Below, one piece after another: positions 1-9,568 of a DNA stretch of 64,000 nt. The DNA is taken from the NCBI RefSeq assembly GCF_002101595.1, contig NZ_LQOM01000011.1, positions 62,001 to 126,000 of the forward strand, given 5' to 3'. The translations under genes were made by a program, and so were the position numbers. Below the pieces are notes generated by a model, which ran no database searches, was not told the DNA's origin, and was given only the letters and a program-made list of their open reading frames with translations. Source of the DNA: Mycobacterium celatum. GTDB taxonomy: Bacteria > Actinomycetota > Actinomycetes > Mycobacteriales > Mycobacteriaceae. How positions within the stretch are numbered: the first letter of the stretch is position 1; each line of letters starts with the position of its first letter.

Positions 1-366
1 GTCTTCCTGGGCCGGCACCGGTTCGACGACCTGTGCGCCGGCACCGGTATCACCCGCAGCATGCTCGCCGCACGGCTCGCGCACCTGGTCGACGAGGGCG
101 TGCTGGAGCGGCGGCGCTACCAGAGCCGGCCCGAGCGATTCGAGTACCACCTCACCGAGAAGGGTCGGGCGCTGTTGCCGGTGCTCACGCAGCTGATGCT
201 GTGGGGTGACCGCTATTACGGCGAACCCGGTGGACCGCCGCTGACGCTGGAACACCACGACTGCGGAGGCCATCCGCAGGATGGCCTGCAGTGCGACCGC
301 TGTGGTGCCGCGCTCACCGTCGACGATGTGCGGGCTCGCCCGGCTGGATTTGCGCGCCGCCCGTAG
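1..366 (+). CDS. HxlR-type winged-helix regulator, C-terminal part (cut by window edge)
   Basis: The reading frame is open from the first base to a TAG at 364-366, so the N-terminus lies outside the window. The visible 121 residues carry the second half of a winged helix typical of HxlR/MarR-like regulators: a recognition-helix stretch (GITRSMLAARLAHLVDEGVL) followed by a wing with basic residues and the 'YHLTEKGRALLPVL' segment that closes HxlR domains. The tail has paired cysteines (HHDCGG, QCDRCG) that could bind a metal, but this is inference. It is upstream of and on the same strand as ileS, yet the T-box leader begins directly after its stop, so the two are probably separate transcription units. 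Ligand and targets cannot be read from the sequence. Confidence 0.8.
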   Translation, partial: VFLGRHRFDDLCAGTGITRSMLAARLAHLVDEGVLERRRYQSRPERFEYHLTEKGRALLPVLTQLMLWGDRYYGEPGGPPLTLEHHDCGGHPQDGLQCDRCGAALTVDDVRARPAGFARRP

Positions 367-371
367 AATCG

Positions 372-570
372 ACCCAACGGCGTCGATCCGGCCATCACCG
401 GGGAGCCTTCGGAAGAACGGCCACTGGCTCAGTAGAACCGAACGGGCAGGCCCGTCACAGCCTGTAATGAGCGGCCACGCCTCGGCGTGGCAAGCGGGGT
501 GGTACCGCGGCGCTCGCGCACAGCGCGTTCGTCGTCCCCGGCCAGAGCAGTGGCACAGGGAGACGACGCT
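372..570 (+). promoter_or_regulatory. Translational T-box riboswitch of ileS
   Basis: This leader between the regulator stop and ileS carries the T-box hallmark GGGTGGTACCGCGG at 497-510. Its TGGT bulge (500-503) can pair with the ACCA end of uncharged tRNA-Ile. A short Stem I is formed by CCGG (388-391) and CCGG (398-401), presenting ATC (394-396), an isoleucine codon, as specifier. A downstream helix can hide the ribosome-binding site: CGTCGTCCC (530-538) pairs with GGG plus ACGACG (558-568, AG bulged), covering the AGGGAG Shine-Dalgarno at 557-562. No U-tract terminator is present, so control at translation initiation is inferred, as is known for actinobacterial ileS T-boxes with ultrashort Stem I. 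Boundaries are approximate. Confidence 0.93.
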
Positions 571-3500
571 TTGACTTACCCGAAGTCGGCCGGCGGGGCG
601 CCCGACTTTCCAGGGCTGGAGCTCGAGGTCCTCGAGTACTGGGACCGCGACGACACCTTCCGTGCCAGCATCGCGCGCCGCGCCGAGGCGCCGGAGTACG
701 TGTTCTACGACGGGCCGCCGTTCGCCAACGGCCTGCCGCACTATGGGCATCTGCTCACCGGCTACGTCAAGGACATCGTGCCGCGGTATCGGACGATGCG
801 CGGCTACAAGGTGGAGCGCCGCTTCGGCTGGGACACTCACGGGTTGCCGGCCGAACTCGAAGTGGAGCGCCAACTCGGCATCACCGACAAGTCGCAGATC
901 GACGCGATGGGCATCGCGGCGTTCAACGAGGCGTGCCGCGAATCGGTGTTGCGCTACACCGACGAGTGGCAGGCCTATGTCACCCGCCAGGCCCGCTGGG
1001 TCGACTTCGAGCACGACTACAAGACGCTCGACTTGTCTTACATGGAGTCGGTGATCTGGGCGTTCAAGCAGTTGTGGGACAAGGGTTTAGCCTACGAGGG
1101 CTACCGGGTGCTGCCGTATTGCTGGCGCGACGAGACACCGCTGTCCAACCATGAGCTGCGGATGGACGACGACATCTACCAGAGCCGCCAGGATCCTGCG
1201 ATCACGGTCGGATTCGTTGTGCCCGAGGGGGAATTGGCCGGCGCGCATCTGTTGGTGTGGACGACGACGCCGTGGACGCTGCCGTCCAACCAGGCGGTCG
1301 CTGTCAACCCGGACGTGACGTATGTGCAGGTGCGGGCGGGGGATCGGCGTTATGTGTTGGCGGAGGCCCGGCTGGGTGCCTACGCCCGTGAGCTCGGCGA
1401 CGAGCCGGAGGTGCTGGGCCGCTACCCTGGCGCGGATCTGCTGGGGCTGCGGTACGTGCCGCCGTTCCCATATTTTATGGACTCCGCCAACGCTTTTCAG
1501 GTGCTGCCCGGCGAGTTCGTGACCACCGAGGACGGTACCGGGATTGTGCACATGGCGCCGGCCTACGGCGAAGACGACAAGGACACCGGCGACCGGGCGG
1601 GCATCGTGCCGGTCACCCCGGTCGACGCCAAGGGCCGCTTCGACGCCACCGTTCCGGACTACGCGGGTCAGCACGTCTTCGACGCGAACCCCCACATCAT
1701 CCGCGACCTGAAGAACGGCACCGGTCCCGCGGCGGCCAACGGCGCGGTGCTGCTGCGGCATGAAACCTACGAGCACCCGTATCCGCACTGCTGGCGCTGC
1801 CGAAACCCGTTGATCTATCGGGCGGTGTCGTCGTGGTTCGTCAAGGTCACCGAATTCCGGGACCGCATGGTCGAACTCAACCAGCAGATCACCTGGTATC
1901 CCGAGCATGTCCGGGACGGGATCTTCGGCAAGTGGCTGACCAACGCGCGCGACTGGTCGATCTCGCGAAACCGCTACTGGGGCACACCGATTCCGGTGTG
2001 GGTATCCGACGACCCGGCATATCCGCGGATCGACGTCTACGGAAGTCTCGACGAGCTGGAGCGCGACTTCGGTGTGCGCCCGGACAACCTGCACCGGCCC
2101 TACATCGACGAGCTCACCCGGCCCAACCCGGACGACCCCACCGGCCGCTCGATGATGCGGCGCATCCCCGACGTGTTCGACGTGTGGTTCGACTCCGGGT
2201 CGATGCCGTACGCGCAGGTGCACTACCCGTTCGAGAACCGCGAGTGGTTCGACAGCCACTACCCGGGCGATTTCATCGTCGAATACATCGGGCAGACCCG
2301 CGGCTGGTTCTACACCCTGCACGTGCTGGCCACTGCTCTCTTCGACCGGCCGGCATTCAAAACCTGTGTGGCACACGGCATTGTGTTGGGCAGCGACGGG
2401 CAGAAGATGAGTAAGTCGCTGCGCAACTATCCCGACGTGACTGAGGTGTTCGACCGCGACGGCTCCGACGCCATGCGGTGGTTTTTGATGGCCTCGCCGA
2501 TCCTGCGCGGCGGGAACCTGATCGTCACCGAGCCCGGGATCCGCGAGGGTGTGCGCCAGGTCATGCTGCCGTTCTGGAACGCCTACAGCTTTTTGGCGCT
2601 GTATGCGCCGAAAGTCGGTACCTGGCGCACGGATTCACCGCACGTGCTGGATCGCTACATTCTGGCCAAGCTGGCCGCGCTGCGGGAGGATCTCACCGCC
2701 GTGATGGACGTCTGCGACATCTCGGGTGCCTGCGAGCAGTTGCGCCAGTTCACCGAGGCGCTGACCAACTGGTATGTGCGACGTTCTCGCCAACGGTTCT
2801 GGGAGGAGGACGCCGACGCGATCGACACGCTGCATACCGTGCTGGAGGTGACGGCCAGGCTGGCGGCGCCGCTGCTGCCGTTGACCACCGAGATCATCTG
2901 GCGTGGCATCACCGGCGAGCGCTCGGTGCACCTGACCGACTGGCCTCAGTCCGGGGATGTGCCGGCCGACCCCGAGCTGGTGAACGCGATGGACCAGGTG
3001 CGCGAGGTGTGCTCGGCGGCGTCGTCGCTGCGCAAGGCGAAAAAGCTGCGGGTGCGCCTGCCGCTGCCGAAACTGACTGTCGCCGTGGACGACCCGGCGC
3101 AACTGGAACCGTTCACCGATCTGATCGCCGACGAGCTCAACGTCAAAAGCGTCGAGCTCACCGACGACATCCCCCGCTACGGCCGTTTCGAGTTGACAGT
3201 CAACGCCCGCCTCGCCGGACCGCGGCTGGGCAAGGACGTGCAAGCGGCCATCAAGGCGGTCAAGGCGGGCGAGGGCGTCGTCAACAACGACGGCACACTG
3301 ACCGCCGGGCCCGCCGCGCTGCAGCCCGACGAGTACAGCTCGCGGCTGGTGGCCGCCGACCCGGAGTACACCGCGGCGCTGCCCGACGGCGCCGGCCTGG
3401 TGGTGCTCGATGGCACGGTCACACCTGAGCTGGAGGCCGAGGGCTGGGCCAAGGACCGCATCCGCGAGCTGCAGGAGCTGCGCAAGTCGACCGGGCTGGA

Positions 3501-3678
3501 CGTCTCCGACCGGATCAGCGTGGTGATGTCGGTGCCCGCCGAGCGCGGCGCCTGGGCCGAAGCGCATCGCGACCTGATCGCCCGCGAAATCCTGGCTACC
3601 AGTTTCGAATTCGGTGAGCCGGGACCGGAGGCTGTGGAAATCGGTGACGGTGTGCGCGTGAGGATCGCTAAAGTCTGA
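571..3678 (+). CDS. ileS: Isoleucyl-tRNA synthetase
   Basis: Class Ia aminoacyl-tRNA synthetase that charges tRNA-Ile in the cytoplasm. The 1035-residue product has the HIGH-type signature HYGH at residues 57-60, a CP1 editing domain, and KMSKS at 612-616, followed by the anticodon-binding domain and C-terminal region. It resembles M. tuberculosis IleS along its whole length. The start is TTG at 571: it matches the family N-terminus ([10 protein letters not shown]) and has AGGGAG eight bases upstream. The longer open frame upstream is the T-box RNA, not protein. Expression should rise when uncharged tRNA-Ile accumulates. No lesion seen. Confidence 0.97.
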   Translation: MTYPKSAGGAPDFPGLELEVLEYWDRDDTFRASIARRAEAPEYVFYDGPPFANGLPHYGHLLTGYVKDIVPRYRTMRGYKVERRFGWDTHGLPAELEVERQLGITDKSQIDAMGIAAFNEACRESVLRYTDEWQAYVTRQARWVDFEHDYKTLDLSYMESVIWAFKQLWDKGLAYEGYRVLPYCWRDETPLSNHELRMDDDIYQSRQDPAITVGFVVPEGELAGAHLLVWTTTPWTLPSNQAVAVNPDVTYVQVRAGDRRYVLAEARLGAYARELGDEPEVLGRYPGADLLGLRYVPPFPYFMDSANAFQVLPGEFVTTEDGTGIVHMAPAYGEDDKDTGDRAGIVPVTPVDAKGRFDATVPDYAGQHVFDANPHIIRDLKNGTGPAAANGAVLLRHETYEHPYPHCWRCRNPLIYRAVSSWFVKVTEFRDRMVELNQQITWYPEHVRDGIFGKWLTNARDWSISRNRYWGTPIPVWVSDDPAYPRIDVYGSLDELERDFGVRPDNLHRPYIDELTRPNPDDPTGRSMMRRIPDVFDVWFDSGSMPYAQVHYPFENREWFDSHYPGDFIVEYIGQTRGWFYTLHVLATALFDRPAFKTCVAHGIVLGSDGQKMSKSLRNYPDVTEVFDRDGSDAMRWFLMASPILRGGNLIVTEPGIREGVRQVMLPFWNAYSFLALYAPKVGTWRTDSPHVLDRYILAKLAALREDLTAVMDVCDISGACEQLRQFTEALTNWYVRRSRQRFWEEDADAIDTLHTVLEVTARLAAPLLPLTTEIIWRGITGERSVHLTDWPQSGDVPADPELVNAMDQVREVCSAASSLRKAKKLRVRLPLPKLTVAVDDPAQLEPFTDLIADELNVKSVELTDDIPRYGRFELTVNARLAGPRLGKDVQAAIKAVKAGEGVVNNDGTLTAGPAALQPDEYSSRLVAADPEYTAALPDGAGLVVLDGTVTPELEAEGWAKDRIRELQELRKSTGLDVSDRISVVMSVPAERGAWAEAHRDLIAREILATSFEFGEPGPEAVEIGDGVRVRIAKV

Positions 3679-3679
3679 C

Positions 3680-3742
3680 CCGCGAAAGTGCATTCCGCGA
3701 CGCATTTCTCGAGTACATGCGTCGCCAGTTGCACTTTCGCGG
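3680..3742 (+). repeat. 63-bp two-stem palindromic element, family A copy 1
   Basis: Perfect 13-bp terminal inverted repeats, CCGCGAAAGTGCA at 3680-3692 and its complement at 3730-3742, enclose an inner stem CGACGCAT/ATGCGTCG and a CGAGT core. The length is exactly that of the copies at 4595-4657 and 57074-57136; by hand count about 50 of 63 positions match the second copy. It lies one base after the ileS stop and its right end runs into the Shine-Dalgarno of the next gene (GGAGG at 3741-3745). Together with the copy at 4595 it brackets the endonuclease-like gene. Confidence 0.9.
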
Positions 3743-3750
3743 AGGGGGTT

Positions 3751-4593
3751 ATGACGACAAGACCGTTCGTCGGCACCGAAGCGCTCATCGCGGGCGCGTT
3801 CACTGAGCGTGAGCTGCGTCGGTCGTGCACCCGCATCTACCGCAACGTCTACCAGCGCCGTGGCGCTGAGTTCACCGCAAAAGACCGTGCACTCGCCGCG
3901 TGGCTTTGGTCGGGTAAGCAAGCCGTCGTCGCGGGTAACTCCGCGGCTGCACTGCTCGGTGCGAAGTGGGTCGACCCGCAGGCGCCCGCCGAACTCATCT
4001 CCGATCGCAAACGTCCGCCACCATTGATCATCACTCGCAATGAGACGTTGCTTGCCGGCGAGACCACGACGGCCGCCGGTGTGCCGGTGACCTCGCCAGC
4101 TCGTACCGTGTTCGACCTCGGTCGGCGGCGGGGCCTGATAACCGCTGTCATCCGCATAGACGGATTGATGCAGGCGACGGGCGTGACGGTCGATGATGTT
4201 CAGCCGCTAATCGACGGCCACCGCGGCGCTCGCGGTATGAGGCAGCTGCGACGCGTGCTCCCACTGGTCGACGCCGGCGCCGAGTCACCGCAGGAGACCC
4301 GGACCAGGCTCGTGCTCATCGCGGGGGGTCTACCCAGACCGCAGACCCAGATCGTGGTGGGCAACTACCGCATCGACATGGGTTGGGAGAAATGGCTTGT
4401 CGGCATCGAATACGACGGTCCCCAACACTGGACCGATCCACGCATCCGTGCCGCTGACATTGAGCGCACCGCTGAGCTACAGCGCCGGGGGTGGATCCTG
4501 GTCAGGGTGAGCGCAGACCTGCTGCGTTATCGGCGTGACGTCATCGTGGCCCGAGCCGTCGATGCATTGCGCGCCCGAGGCTATCCGATGTAG
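3751..4593 (+). CDS. AbiEi/DUF559-like protein with C-terminal endonuclease-like fold
   Basis: The 280-residue product looks two-part. Residues about 1-130 resemble the AbiEi-type antitoxin/DNA-binding module common in actinobacteria (including SPARTVFDLGR, residues 115-125). Residues about 175-275 resemble the DUF559/Vsr-like PD-(D/E)xK nuclease fold: SPQET near 179-183, D209 in RIDMGW, E220 in GIEYDGPQHW, then DIERTAELQRRGW and an RVS strand. ATG 3751 has GGAGG six bases upstream. Nuclease activity is inferred from fold only. The gene is tightly bracketed by direct copies of a 63-bp palindrome (ending 8 bp before its start and beginning 1 bp after its stop), which suggests it is, or was, part of a mobile or palindrome-associated unit. 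I recall no counterpart between ileS and dinX in H37Rv. Confidence 0.75.
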   Translation: MTTRPFVGTEALIAGAFTERELRRSCTRIYRNVYQRRGAEFTAKDRALAAWLWSGKQAVVAGNSAAALLGAKWVDPQAPAELISDRKRPPPLIITRNETLLAGETTTAAGVPVTSPARTVFDLGRRRGLITAVIRIDGLMQATGVTVDDVQPLIDGHRGARGMRQLRRVLPLVDAGAESPQETRTRLVLIAGGLPRPQTQIVVGNYRIDMGWEKWLVGIEYDGPQHWTDPRIRAADIERTAELQRRGWILVRVSADLLRYRRDVIVARAVDALRARGYPM

Positions 4594-4594
4594 G

Positions 4595-4657
4595 CCGCGA
4601 GAGTGCAACGGCCGACACATTTCCCGAGTGGACCCGTCGGCAGTTGCACTTTCGCGG
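4595..4657 (+). repeat. 63-bp two-stem palindromic element, family A copy 2
   Basis: The left arm CCGCGAGAGTGCA (4595-4607) pairs with TGCACTTTCGCGG (4645-4657), with one mismatch against copy 1. The inner stem is GCCGAC/GTCGGC, and the CGAGT core has the same orientation as in copy 1. Relative to copy 1 the pair at element positions 18 and 46 changes from G-C to C-G, a compensatory change that supports selection on the hairpin. It begins one base after the endonuclease-like gene and ends one base before the stop of the convergent methyltransferase, so it could also act as a bidirectional terminator. Confidence 0.9.
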
Positions 4658-4658
4658 G

Positions 4659-5225
4659 TTAGGGTTTGACGGCACGCCACCGCACGCGGGAGTCTCGCGC
4701 GTCGACTTCGATATCGCCAAAACCCGCTGCGCGCAACTTTTCTGGGAGCGTATTGGGCGACACAGGGTTACACGTGTCGCGGAAATGCACGAGCCGGAAT
4801 CGAAGCGACCCCACACTGTCGCTGCCGGCGAATGTTCCGCCGCGCCGCAGCACCCGGAACGCCTCGGCGAACAGCTGGTCCTGCAGCGCCGGCGTGGGAA
4901 CGTGATGCAGCATCGTGAAACACACCACGGAGCTGAACTCGTCGGAGGGCAGTCCGGTGGCGGTGCCGTCGCCGTTGATGATCTGCGCCCGGTCGCCGTA
5001 GCGGGCCCGCAGCCGCTGCGCCATCGGTGGGTCGATCTCGACGGCGGTGTAGTGCGGCGCCTTGTCGATCAGCACCCGGATGTTGGCGCCGTAGCCGGGC
5101 CCGATCTCGAGCACGTTGTCGCCCAGCTCTACATCGGCGAGTACCCATGGCAGCAGTTGGTTTTCGACCGTCTGCGCCCAGCGGTCCGAACTACAGCACA
5201 ACCGGTGACACAGATTCATCGCCAT
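4659..5225 (-). CDS. Class I SAM-dependent methyltransferase
   Basis: The 188-residue product has the Rossmann-fold methyltransferase motifs: motif [17 protein letters not shown], an acidic residue at the end of strand 2 (AVEIDPPM), [11 protein letters not shown], and the motif IV-like [12 protein letters not shown], followed by FRVLRRGG. It belongs to the UbiE/Methyltransf_11 type; the substrate cannot be told. ATG 5225 is preferred because a TAATGT -10 hexamer lies 8 bases upstream on this strand, fitting a leaderless transcript; an alternative ATG is at 5219. It is divergent from dinX and convergent with the endonuclease-like gene. A possible odd feature is the very short N-terminus before motif I. 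Confidence 0.85.
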   Translation of the reverse strand: MAMNLCHRLCCSSDRWAQTVENQLLPWVLADVELGDNVLEIGPGYGANIRVLIDKAPHYTAVEIDPPMAQRLRARYGDRAQIINGDGTATGLPSDEFSSVVCFTMLHHVPTPALQDQLFAEAFRVLRRGGTFAGSDSVGSLRFRLVHFRDTCNPVSPNTLPEKLRAAGFGDIEVDARDSRVRWRAVKP

Positions 5226-5233
5226 GAATCAAG

Positions 5234-5251
5234 ACATTAGCGCAATAGCAT
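5234..5251. promoter_or_regulatory. Divergent -10 elements for the methyltransferase and dinX
   Basis: On the minus strand TAATGT (5239-5234) sits 8 bases before the methyltransferase ATG at 5225. On the plus strand TAGCAT (5246-5251) sits 8 bases before the dinX ATG at 5260. Both fit the mycobacterial TANNNT -10 with transcription starting at or next to the start codon. No clear -35 and no palindromic LexA box was found here. Inference from spacing only. Confidence 0.45.
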
Positions 5252-5259
5252 CTGCGGGT

Positions 5260-6636
5260 ATGGACTCGCGGTGGGTGCTGCATTTCGACATGGACGCGTT
5301 CTTCGCGTCGGTCGAGCAGCTCACCCGGCCCACGTTGCGGGGCCGCCCGGTGCTGGTCGGCGGGCTGGGCGGGCGCGGCGTGGTGGCGGGCGCCAGCTAC
5401 GAGTCGCGAGTGTTCGGCGCCCGGTCGGCGATGCCGATGCATCAGGCGCGCCGCCTGGTGGGCATCCACGCGGTGGTGCTGCCGCCGCGCGGCGTCGTCT
5501 ACGGGGTGGCCAGCCGCCGGGTTTTCGACGTCATACGCGCCGTGGTGCCGGTCGTCGAACAACTGTCGTTCGACGAAGGATTCGCCGAGCCGGCGCAACT
5601 GGCCGGGGCCTCGGCGGCCGACGTCGAGCAGTTCTGCGAGCAGCTGCGGCGACGGGTGCGCGACGAGACCGGCCTAGTGGCCTCCGTCGGCGCCGGGTCG
5701 GGTAAGCAGATCGCCAAGATCGCCTCGGGCATGGCCAAACCCGACGGCATCCGGGTGGTCCGGCGCGTCGACGAAACACAGCTGCTCGCCGGCCTTCCGG
5801 TGCGAAGGCTGTGGGGGATAGGGCCGGTCGCCGAGGAAAAGCTGCATCGGCTCGGCATCGAGACCATCGGGCAGCTCGCGGCGCTGAACGAGGCCGAGGT
5901 GGCCAGCATCCTGGGCGGCACGATCGGGCCGGCGTTGCACCGGCTGGCCCGCGGGATCGACGAGCGCCCGGTTACCGAACGCGCCGAAGCCAAGCAGATC
6001 AGCGCCGAATCCACCTTCCCCGCCGACCTGACCACGCTGGAGGAACTGCAGGAGGCGGTCGGCCCGATCGCCGAGCACGCTCATCAGCGACTGACCCGTG
6101 ACGGCCGCGGCGCCCGCACCGTCACGGTGAAATTGAAGAAGTCCGACATGAGCACGTTGACCCGCTCGGCGACGCTGCCGTATGCGACAGCAGACGCGGC
6201 CGCGCTGATCGCGCTGGCCCGCCGGCTGCTGCTCGACCCGCGCCAGATCGGGCCGATACGCCTACTGGGCGTGGGGTTTTCGGGTTTGTCCGATGTGCTT
6301 CAGGAGTCGCTGTTCCCCGATTTGGACCTCTCAGCCGAGACGTCGCAGGCCGACCACGCGGCAGAGGCACCAGCACAGCCGGACGCCGCGACGTGGCGGA
6401 TCGGCGACGACGTCACCCACCGCGACTTCGGGCACGGCTGGGTGCAGGGCGCCGGCCACGGCGTGGTCACTGTGCGGTTCGAGACCCGCAGCACCGGGCC
6501 GGGTCCGGCGCGCACGTTCGCATCCGACACCGGCGACCTGGCCGCCGCCAACCCCGTCGACAGCCTCGACTGGCCGGATTACGTTGCCGGGCTTGTCGAA
6601 TCAGCCCCAGCGGCCGACGACGTCGCCGACCGGTAG
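5260..6636 (+). CDS. dinX: Y-family DNA polymerase IV (DinX/DinB1)
   Basis: Error-prone translesion polymerase. The N-terminal palm begins [13 protein letters not shown] with the first catalytic Asp, and [11 protein letters not shown] carries the other acidic pair; [22 protein letters not shown] and the helix-hairpin-helix [17 protein letters not shown] follow, then the little-finger domain. The 458-residue protein has a C-terminal extension (residues about 375-440, [21 protein letters not shown]) like a small barrel domain seen in mycobacterial DinX. Start: ATG 5260 matches the M. tuberculosis N-terminus; an upstream ATG at 5224 is in frame but overlaps the divergent gene start. The end overlaps the convergent ansA by 36 bp. 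Confidence 0.93.
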   Translation: MDSRWVLHFDMDAFFASVEQLTRPTLRGRPVLVGGLGGRGVVAGASYESRVFGARSAMPMHQARRLVGIHAVVLPPRGVVYGVASRRVFDVIRAVVPVVEQLSFDEGFAEPAQLAGASAADVEQFCEQLRRRVRDETGLVASVGAGSGKQIAKIASGMAKPDGIRVVRRVDETQLLAGLPVRRLWGIGPVAEEKLHRLGIETIGQLAALNEAEVASILGGTIGPALHRLARGIDERPVTERAEAKQISAESTFPADLTTLEELQEAVGPIAEHAHQRLTRDGRGARTVTVKLKKSDMSTLTRSATLPYATADAAALIALARRLLLDPRQIGPIRLLGVGFSGLSDVLQESLFPDLDLSAETSQADHAAEAPAQPDAATWRIGDDVTHRDFGHGWVQGAGHGVVTVRFETRSTGPGPARTFASDTGDLAAANPVDSLDWPDYVAGLVESAPAADDVADR

Positions 6637-7506
6637 ACCGGCCGCCAGCGCCGCCATCAGCAGCACCCGCACCTGGCTCGGCGGCAGCGTCGGCACCATC
6701 ACCGCGCCCGCGTCAGCCAGCTCGCGGCCGGGGCCGTATCCCGGACTGACCCGCGCGCCCGCGACCCGGCTGGACACCGCGACCACCACGCCGTCGGCGC
6801 AATGCCGGCGCGCCCCGTCGATCACGGCGGCGCCGGCGTTGCCGGAGCCGAGCGCCTCCAGCACGATGCCGCGGGCGCCGGCGGCCACGCAGGCATCCAG
6901 TGCCACCGCGTCGCCGCCGGGATAGGTCGCGACGATGTCGACGCGCGGCGCCCGGCCCGCGCTCAGCTCGCCCAGGTAGGGCCGGGCTTTGTCGCGGACG
7001 ACGTCATCGACCGTTCCCAGCGGCTCGCCGGCGAAGCCCGTCGCCACTTTGCGCAGGCCAAGCGGCTGTAACAGCCGACCGCCGAAACACACCAGCACGC
7101 CCAGCTCGCGGGCGTCGGCGCTGGCAGCGACCGACAGCGCGTCGCGCAGGTTGGCCGGACCGTCGGCGTCGGGCGCGTCGGCGCTGCGCAGGGCGCCGGT
7201 GATGACAACCGGAGCCGCGCCGTCGTAGGTGAGGTCGAGCCACAGCGCCGTCTCCTCGAGGGTGTCGGTGCCGTGTGTGACGACCACCCCACGCGCGCCC
7301 CGGTCCACTGCTGTGTGCACGGCCGCGCCGATCACGTCCCAGTCGGCGGGCGTCAGTTGCGAGCTGTCCAGGGACAACACGTCGACGACGTCCACGTCCA
7401 GACCAGCGGTCAGTTCGGCGCCGCCGCGGGTCGGCCGTCGCACCCCGTCGGCGTCGGTGCTGGTGGCGATTGTCCCGCCGGTGGTGACGACGGTGAGGCG
7501 GCCCAT
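6601..7506 (-). CDS. ansA: L-asparaginase
   Basis: Hydrolyses asparagine to aspartate and ammonia. The 301-residue protein has both active-site Thr motifs of the family: TTGGTIATS near residue 8-16 and [15 protein letters not shown]. Length and order match mycobacterial AnsA (Rv1538c). There is no clear signal peptide in the first residues ([11 protein letters not shown]), so the sequence suggests a cytoplasmic or non-classically exported enzyme. It overlaps dinX tail to tail by 36 bp and is divergent from lspA, with only 27 bp between start codons. Confidence 0.93.
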   Translation of the reverse strand: MGRLTVVTTGGTIATSTDADGVRRPTRGGAELTAGLDVDVVDVLSLDSSQLTPADWDVIGAAVHTAVDRGARGVVVTHGTDTLEETALWLDLTYDGAAPVVITGALRSADAPDADGPANLRDALSVAASADARELGVLVCFGGRLLQPLGLRKVATGFAGEPLGTVDDVVRDKARPYLGELSAGRAPRVDIVATYPGGDAVALDACVAAGARGIVLEALGSGNAGAAVIDGARRHCADGVVVAVSSRVAGARVSPGYGPGRELADAGAVMVPTLPPSQVRVLLMAALAAGLPVGDVVGRWG

Positions 7507-7533
7507 GGGTGGATGCTAGGGGATGATGTAGCT

Positions 7534-8103
7534 GTGACCGACGAATCTCCTGTGGGAACGAGCGAAGCTCCTGCCCCGCCGCGACGGCTGCGCCTGCTGC
7601 TCTCCGTCGCGGCGGTGGTGCTGGCGCTCGACATCGTCACCAAGGTGCTCGCCGTCAGGCTTTTGACTCCCGGCCAGCCAGTGTCGATCATCGGCGACAC
7701 GGTCACCTGGACGCTGGTGCGCAATTCCGGGGCCGCGTTTTCGATGGCGACCGGATACACCTGGCTGCTGACCCTGATCGCGACCGGCGTGGTGGTCGGG
7801 ATCTTCTGGATGGGACGCCGTCTGGTGTCGCCGTGGTGGGCGATCGGGCTGGGCATGATCCTGGGCGGCGCGATGGGCAACCTGGTCGACCGGTTCTTCC
7901 GGTCGCCGGGCCCGCTGCGCGGTCATGTCGTCGACTTCCTCTCGATCGGCTGGTGGCCGGTGTTCAACGTCGCCGACCCGTCGGTGGTGGGCGGGGCGAT
8001 CCTGCTGGTCGCGCTGTCGGTGTTCGGCTTCGACTTCGACACCGTCGGCCGGCGCAAACCCGGCGACGAACTGTTGGCTCCCGGTAAGCCCGACCAGACC
8101 TGA
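7534..8103 (+). CDS. lspA: Lipoprotein signal peptidase II
   Basis: Cleaves signal peptides of diacylglyceryl-modified prolipoproteins in the inner membrane. The 189-residue protein has four predicted membrane helices and the two catalytic aspartates in GNLVDRF (D119) and [11 protein letters not shown] (D148). GTG 7534 is chosen because AGGGGA lies ten bases upstream and the resulting N-terminus matches the family; an in-frame ATG at 7513 would leave only 6 bp to the divergent ansA start. The stop TGA overlaps the ATG of the next gene (TGATG), so the two are translationally coupled. Confidence 0.93.
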   Translation: MTDESPVGTSEAPAPPRRLRLLLSVAAVVLALDIVTKVLAVRLLTPGQPVSIIGDTVTWTLVRNSGAAFSMATGYTWLLTLIATGVVVGIFWMGRRLVSPWWAIGLGMILGGAMGNLVDRFFRSPGPLRGHVVDFLSIGWWPVFNVADPSVVGGAILLVALSVFGFDFDTVGRRKPGDELLAPGKPDQT

Positions 8104-9029
8104 TGCCTGACCGGTCGATGCCCGTGCCTGAGGGCTTGGCGGGCATGCGTGTGGATGCCGGGCTGGCGCGGCTGCTGGGCCTGTCCCGCACCGCCGCCGC
8201 GGCGCTGGCCGAAGGTGGCGACGTCGAGTTGGACGGCGCGCCGGCCGGCAAGTCCGATCGGCTGACCCCGGGTGCCCTGCTGCATGTGCGGCTCCCCGAT
8301 GCGCCGGCCCCGCTGGAGAACACGCCCGTCGAGATCGAGGGCATGAAAGTTCTCTACTCCGACGACGACATCGTCGCGGTCGACAAACCCGCGGGGGTGG
8401 CCGCGCACGCGTCGGTGGGCTGGACCGGGCCGACGGTGCTCGGCGGACTGGCCGGCGCCGGCTTCCGGATCACCACGTCCGGTGTGCACGAGCGCCAGGG
8501 CATCGTGCATCGCCTGGACGTCGGAACCTCAGGGGTGATGGTGGTGGCCATCTCCGAGAGGGCCTACACGGTCCTGAAGCGGGCATTCAAACAACGCACC
8601 GTCGACAAGCGTTATCACGCTCTGGTGCAAGGACATCCGGATCCGTCGAGCGGCACCATCGACGCGCCGATCGGCCGCCATCGTGGCCATGACTGGAAGT
8701 TCGCCGTCACCGCGAACGGCCGGCACAGCCTGACCCATTACGACACCATCGAAGCGTTCGTGGCGGCCAGCCTGCTCGATGTACACCTGGAAACCGGCCG
8801 CACCCACCAGATTCGAGTGCATTTCGCCGCGCTGCATCATCCCTGCTGCGGCGACCTGACCTACGGCGCCAACCCGAAGCTGGCGAAAAAGCTTGGGCTG
8901 GAACGGCAATGGCTGCACGCGCGGTCGCTGGCATTTGCTCATCCGGCGGACGGCCGACGCATCGAGATCGTCAGCCCCTACCCGCCGGATCTGCAGCACG
9001 CGCTGGACGTGCTGCGGGCCGAGGGCTGA
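8103..9029 (+). CDS. RluA-family rRNA/tRNA pseudouridine synthase with S4 domain
   Basis: The 308-residue protein corresponds to Rv1540. It begins with an S4 RNA-binding segment (residues about 12-75, [19 protein letters not shown]) followed by the RluA/RluD catalytic domain: motif [12 protein letters not shown] with catalytic D139, then [12 protein letters not shown]. It isomerises uridine in structured RNA; which uridine is not determined. The start overlaps the lspA stop. A 62-bp palindrome and then convergent glbN lie downstream. Confidence 0.9.
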   Translation: MPDRSMPVPEGLAGMRVDAGLARLLGLSRTAAAALAEGGDVELDGAPAGKSDRLTPGALLHVRLPDAPAPLENTPVEIEGMKVLYSDDDIVAVDKPAGVAAHASVGWTGPTVLGGLAGAGFRITTSGVHERQGIVHRLDVGTSGVMVVAISERAYTVLKRAFKQRTVDKRYHALVQGHPDPSSGTIDAPIGRHRGHDWKFAVTANGRHSLTHYDTIEAFVAASLLDVHLETGRTHQIRVHFAALHHPCCGDLTYGANPKLAKKLGLERQWLHARSLAFAHPADGRRIEIVSPYPPDLQHALDVLRAEG

Positions 9030-9087
9030 TCAGCCCGTTTTACGCGCCTCGACCAGCGTTCGGGTGGAATGCGCTCGGATGACGATG

Positions 9088-9149
9088 CGCCGAGCGTGTA
9101 ACCAGGGCGCGAAATCGTCAAGAAAATCGCCGCCAGTACACGCTCGGTG
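9088..9149. repeat. 62-bp two-stem palindrome, family C
   Basis: CGCCGAGCGTGTA (9088-9100) pairs with TACACGCTCGGTG (9137-9149), including one G-T pair. After a five-base internal loop an inner stem GGCG/CGCC follows. The 13-bp outer arm, short internal loop and inner stem match the layout of the 63-bp elements elsewhere in the window although the sequence is unrelated. It lies between two convergent genes and may serve as a bidirectional terminator. A competing 6-bp pairing (GCTCGG 9073-9078 with CCGAGC 9090-9095) also exists. Confidence 0.7.
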
Positions 9150-9160
9150 AAGGTCGCGAC

Positions 9161-9568
9161 TCAAACCTGCGCGGTCTCGGCGTCCGAGGCGATGTCGCCG
9201 GCCAGCGGCGCCAGCACGCCGAGTATCTCATTGACCGTCTCGGACGGCACTCCGGCCGCTGACAGCGAGTCGGTCAGATGCCCGGCCACCAGGTTGAATT
9301 GGTGCATGGTGATTCCGCGGCCCTGATGCACCTGCTTCATCGACGCACCGGCGTACGGCTCCGGCCCACCCAGCGCCGCGGCCAGAAACGCGGCCTGCTT
9401 GCCCTTCAGCCGACTCATGTTGGTTCCCGCGAAGAAGCCGGCGAGATCGTCGTCGGCGAGCACCCGCGCGTAGAAGTCCTCGACAACCACTTCCAGCGCC
9501 TCATGGCCGCCGATCTTGTCGTAGATGCTGGTCGCTTTGCGTTTGCGAAACGGTGAAAGCATGCCCAT
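9161..9568 (-). CDS. glbN: Group I truncated haemoglobin (trHbN)
   Basis: Haem protein known in M. tuberculosis to turn nitric oxide into nitrate. The 135-residue product keeps the key positions at the same numbers: B10 Tyr33 (DFYARV), E7 Leu54, E11 Gln58 (RLKGKQ) and proximal F8 His81 ([11 protein letters not shown]). The short polar pre-A extension typical of mycobacterial trHbN ([11 protein letters not shown]) is present. In H37Rv the lipoprotein gene lprI lies directly downstream in the same operon; here the next gene is the convergent pseudouridine synthase, so lprI is absent. Confidence 0.95.
   Translation of the reverse strand: MGMLSPFRKRKATSIYDKIGGHEALEVVVEDFYARVLADDDLAGFFAGTNMSRLKGKQAAFLAAALGGPEPYAGASMKQVHQGRGITMHQFNLVAGHLTDSLSAAGVPSETVNEILGVLAPLAGDIASDAETAQV

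Noticed and set aside
487..570. N-terminal extension of IleS from a GTG at 487
   Set aside because: This stretch is the T-box antiterminator/sequestrator RNA, and the family N-terminus begins at TTG 571 with a good ribosome site.
5150..5260. LexA (SOS) box upstream of dinX
   Set aside because: No palindrome resembling the mycobacterial SOS box was found; a loose TTCGAC/TCCGAA pair at 5162-5190 has the wrong spacing and is coding.
7513..7533. ATG start for lspA at 7513
   Set aside because: It leaves only 6 bp to the ansA start and adds residues outside the family; GTG 7534 has a better ribosome site.
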